NCBI RefSeq assembly: GCF_003931915.1
Contig: NZ_RSAA01000008.1
Location: 1-64,000, forward strand
DNA: 64,000 bases
Reading direction: 5' to 3'
Source of the DNA: Saccharopolyspora rhizosphaerae
GTDB lineage: Bacteria; Actinomycetota; Actinomycetes; Mycobacteriales; Pseudonocardiaceae
Below are positions 62,402-64,000 of this stretch, one piece after another (within the stretch, counting starts at the first letter, position 1; every line of letters begins with the position of its first letter). Made by a program: the position numbers and the translations under genes. The notes below the pieces were generated by a model. It was not told where the DNA came from. It did no database searches and saw nothing but the letters and a program-made list of their open reading frames with translations.

Positions 62402-63559
62402 ATGAGCGGGACGGAGCGTGAGCACGGGGTGCGCACGATCGATGCCGGTGCCCCGCCACAACGGTTCGCCCGGGGGTGGCACTGCCTGGGCCCCGTCGAG
62501 GAGTTCCGAGACGGCAAGCCGCACGCCGTGCACGCCTTCGGAACCAAGCTGGTGGTCTTCGCCGACAGCCAGGGCGCGCTGCACGTGCTCGACGGCTACT
62601 GCAGGCACATGGGCGGCGACCTCACCCAGGGCGAGATCAAGGGCGACTCGGTCGCGTGCCCGTTCCACGACTGGCGCTGGGGCGGCACCGGCCGCTGCAC
62701 CTCCATCCCCTACGCCAAGCGGGTTCCCAGCCGCGCGCGGACCCGCTCCTGGCTGACCCTGGAGGAGAACAAGCAGCTGTTCGTCTACCACGACCCGCAG
62801 GGCAACCCGCCTCCGCCGGAGGTCACGATCCCGCGGATCGACGAGGTCTTCACCAACGAGTGGTCGAACTGGACCTGGGACCGGGTGCAGATCGACAACT
62901 CGAACTGCCGCGAGATCATCGACAACGTCGTGGACATGGCGCACTTCTTCTACGTGCACTTCGCGTTCCCGACCTACTTCAAGAACATCTTCGAAGGCCA
63001 CGTCGCCACCCAGTACCTGCACTCGCGCGGTCGCCCGGACGTGGGCGCCTCGCAGGGCAACTACGCCGGTGACGACACCACGCTGCGCTCCGAGGCCAGC
63101 TACTACGGGCCCTCGTACATGATCAACCGGCTGTGGACCGAGTTCAAGGGCACGCCGATCGACGCCTACCTCATCAACTGCCACTACCCGGTCTCCCCGA
63201 CGAGCTTCGTGCTGCAGTGGGGCGTGTCGGTGAAGAAGCTGCCCGGTCTCGACGACGAGCAGGCGGACATGGTCGCCGGGAAGTTCGCCAAGTCCTTCGG
63301 GGTCGGCTTCCTGCAGGACGTGGAGATCTGGAAGAACAAGACGCGGATCGACAACCCGCTGCTGGTCGAGGAGGACGGCCCGGTCTACCAGCTCCGGCGC
63401 TGGTACGACCAGTTCTACGTGGACGTCGAGGACGTCACCGAGGACATGGCCGCCCGCTTCGAGTTCGAGGTGGACACCACCCGCGCCGTGCAGGCCTGGG
63501 AGGCCGAGGTCGCCGAGAACCTCGCCCGCCGCGAAGCCGAAGAGGTCGGCAAGCCATGA
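62402..63559 (+). CDS. kshA: 3-ketosteroid 9alpha-hydroxylase, oxygenase component
   Basis: Rieske non-heme iron oxygenase that opens the steroid B ring, with a reductase (KshB) encoded elsewhere. 385 residues. Rieske ligands C67, H69, C86 and H89 (CRHMGG and CPFHDW). Mononuclear iron ligands in NVVDMAHFFYVH (H181, H186), with the third aspartate at D306 in FLQDVEIW. Residue numbers of the Rieske and histidine ligands equal those I recall for M. tuberculosis KshA. Two KstR-like boxes precede it. It should act in the cytoplasm on androstenedione-type or side-chain-bearing 3-ketosteroids. Confidence 0.95.
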   Translation: MSGTEREHGVRTIDAGAPPQRFARGWHCLGPVEEFRDGKPHAVHAFGTKLVVFADSQGALHVLDGYCRHMGGDLTQGEIKGDSVACPFHDWRWGGTGRCTSIPYAKRVPSRARTRSWLTLEENKQLFVYHDPQGNPPPPEVTIPRIDEVFTNEWSNWTWDRVQIDNSNCREIIDNVVDMAHFFYVHFAFPTYFKNIFEGHVATQYLHSRGRPDVGASQGNYAGDDTTLRSEASYYGPSYMINRLWTEFKGTPIDAYLINCHYPVSPTSFVLQWGVSVKKLPGLDDEQADMVAGKFAKSFGVGFLQDVEIWKNKTRIDNPLLVEEDGPVYQLRRWYDQFYVDVEDVTEDMAARFEFEVDTTRAVQAWEAEVAENLARREAEEVGKP

Positions 63560-63855
63560 CGGCCGCCCGCACCGACGTCCCGCCCAGCACCACCGCCGAC
63601 CAGCGGCTGTACCTGGAGGGAGGCCTGCGCCCGCTGCCCTGCACCACGTGCGGGGTGCGGGTGCTGGTCAAGAAGCTCAGCCCGGAGCAGACCAGCATCC
63701 AGTGGACCACCTCCACCGAGCAGTGCCCGGAGATCTCCGCGCGCATCGCCGAGGGCGAGCACCCAGCGCTGGTCGACACCTGCCCGCGGTTGCGCGCCAC
63801 CATCGAGCACGCCATCAGCGAAGGGCTCCTCGAAGTCCCGGATCCCGGTGAATGA
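63556..63855 (+). CDS. Small cysteine-containing protein translated with kshA
   Basis: 99 residues from the ATG at 63556, overlapping the kshA stop by 4 bases, so it is very likely cotranslated. It contains CTTCGVRVLV (C29, C32) and two more cysteines in EQC and DTC, plus a helical C-terminus. It is not a [2Fe-2S] ferredoxin by pattern. A metal-binding or oxygenase-associated role is possible. I do not recognise the family; mycobacteria also have an uncharacterised gene beside kshA, but I cannot claim homology. Confidence 0.75.
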   Translation: MTAARTDVPPSTTADQRLYLEGGLRPLPCTTCGVRVLVKKLSPEQTSIQWTTSTEQCPEISARIAEGEHPALVDTCPRLRATIEHAISEGLLEVPDPGE

Positions 63856-63885
63856 CGTGCCACCGACACCAGCGTCCCGGGGTGC

Positions 63886-63902
63886 GGCGGAGCCGCTGTT
63901 CC
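63886..63902 (+). repeat. Short repeat family B, copy 3
   Basis: GGCGGAGCCGCTGTTCC, exactly the 23143 copy, and the next bases (CGGTGTGGG) also align. It lies 31 bases after the small protein gene. Confidence 0.55.
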
Positions 63903-63919
63903 CGGTGTGGGACTCAGCT

Positions 63920-63939
63920 CGCACCGCAGGTCCGGTGCG
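63920..63939 (+). terminator. Possible terminator after the kshA unit
   Basis: CGCACCG and CGGTGCG form a 7-bp stem with a 6-base loop, 65 bases past the stop. No U-tract. Weak evidence; the window ends 60 bases later without another gene. Confidence 0.35.
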
Positions 63940-64000
63940 GCTTCGCGGCGAGCGCGCCGTGGCGCGTGCACCAGGAGGGGCGCGCGGAACCACGGAGCGA

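Overview
The window is high-GC actinobacterial DNA. Gene order in the translation and arginine blocks, SXXK/KTG serine hydrolases, a mycothiol-type isomerase family, a zinc-finger/XRE/DUF397 trio and a Mce4-type steroid locus point to a Pseudonocardiaceae member such as Saccharopolyspora. That placement is inference from gene content; no rRNA gene is inside the window.

Positions 1-9800 run leftwards. The leader and promoters of an rRNA operon whose 16S gene lies beyond the left edge come first, then tyrS and a 3-methyladenine glycosylase gene, then the arginine operon argC-argJ-argB-argD-argF-argR-argH. argG is absent, and the operon has one recognisable promoter with an operator-like palindrome in its spacer. 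From 9900 to 18200 come a small AlkD-like and a GNAT gene, then pheST, a SpoU rRNA methyltransferase gene and infC-rpmI-rplT. infC and probably the methyltransferase use non-AUG starts.

From 18200 to 31500 is accessory, probably catabolic DNA. An IclR regulator, a D-amino-acid deaminase-like PLP enzyme, RidA, an N-acyl-D-amino-acid deacylase and a GntP-family permease form a coherent D-amino-acid module. A frameshifted secreted lactonase, a sugar ABC importer without its own ATPase, and a GH20 hexosaminidase follow, with two DasR-like operator sequences. The gene-poor spacers here carry a dispersed palindromic repeat family.

From 31500 to 41000 are an AGCS symporter, uvrA, a mycothiol-dependent isomerase-family protein, an MBL hydrolase, a LigD-type primase-polymerase and the zinc-finger/XRE/DUF397 trio. 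From 40900 to 45000 is a cell-wall and beta-lactam cluster: a class A beta-lactamase, a second serine hydrolase coupled to a LysR regulator, and an L,D-transpeptidase. A monocistronic dnaK with a HAIR-like operator follows.

From 47300 to 63900 is a steroid (cholesterol-like) uptake and degradation locus. Leftward lie a zinc alcohol dehydrogenase, a 17beta-HSD-like SDR, yrbE4AB and mce4ABCDEF. Rightward lie fadE26, fadE27, fadD17, kshA and a small cysteine-containing protein. Six sequences matching or nearly matching the KstR operator TNNAACNNGTTNNA flank these transcription units, so the locus probably forms one regulon.
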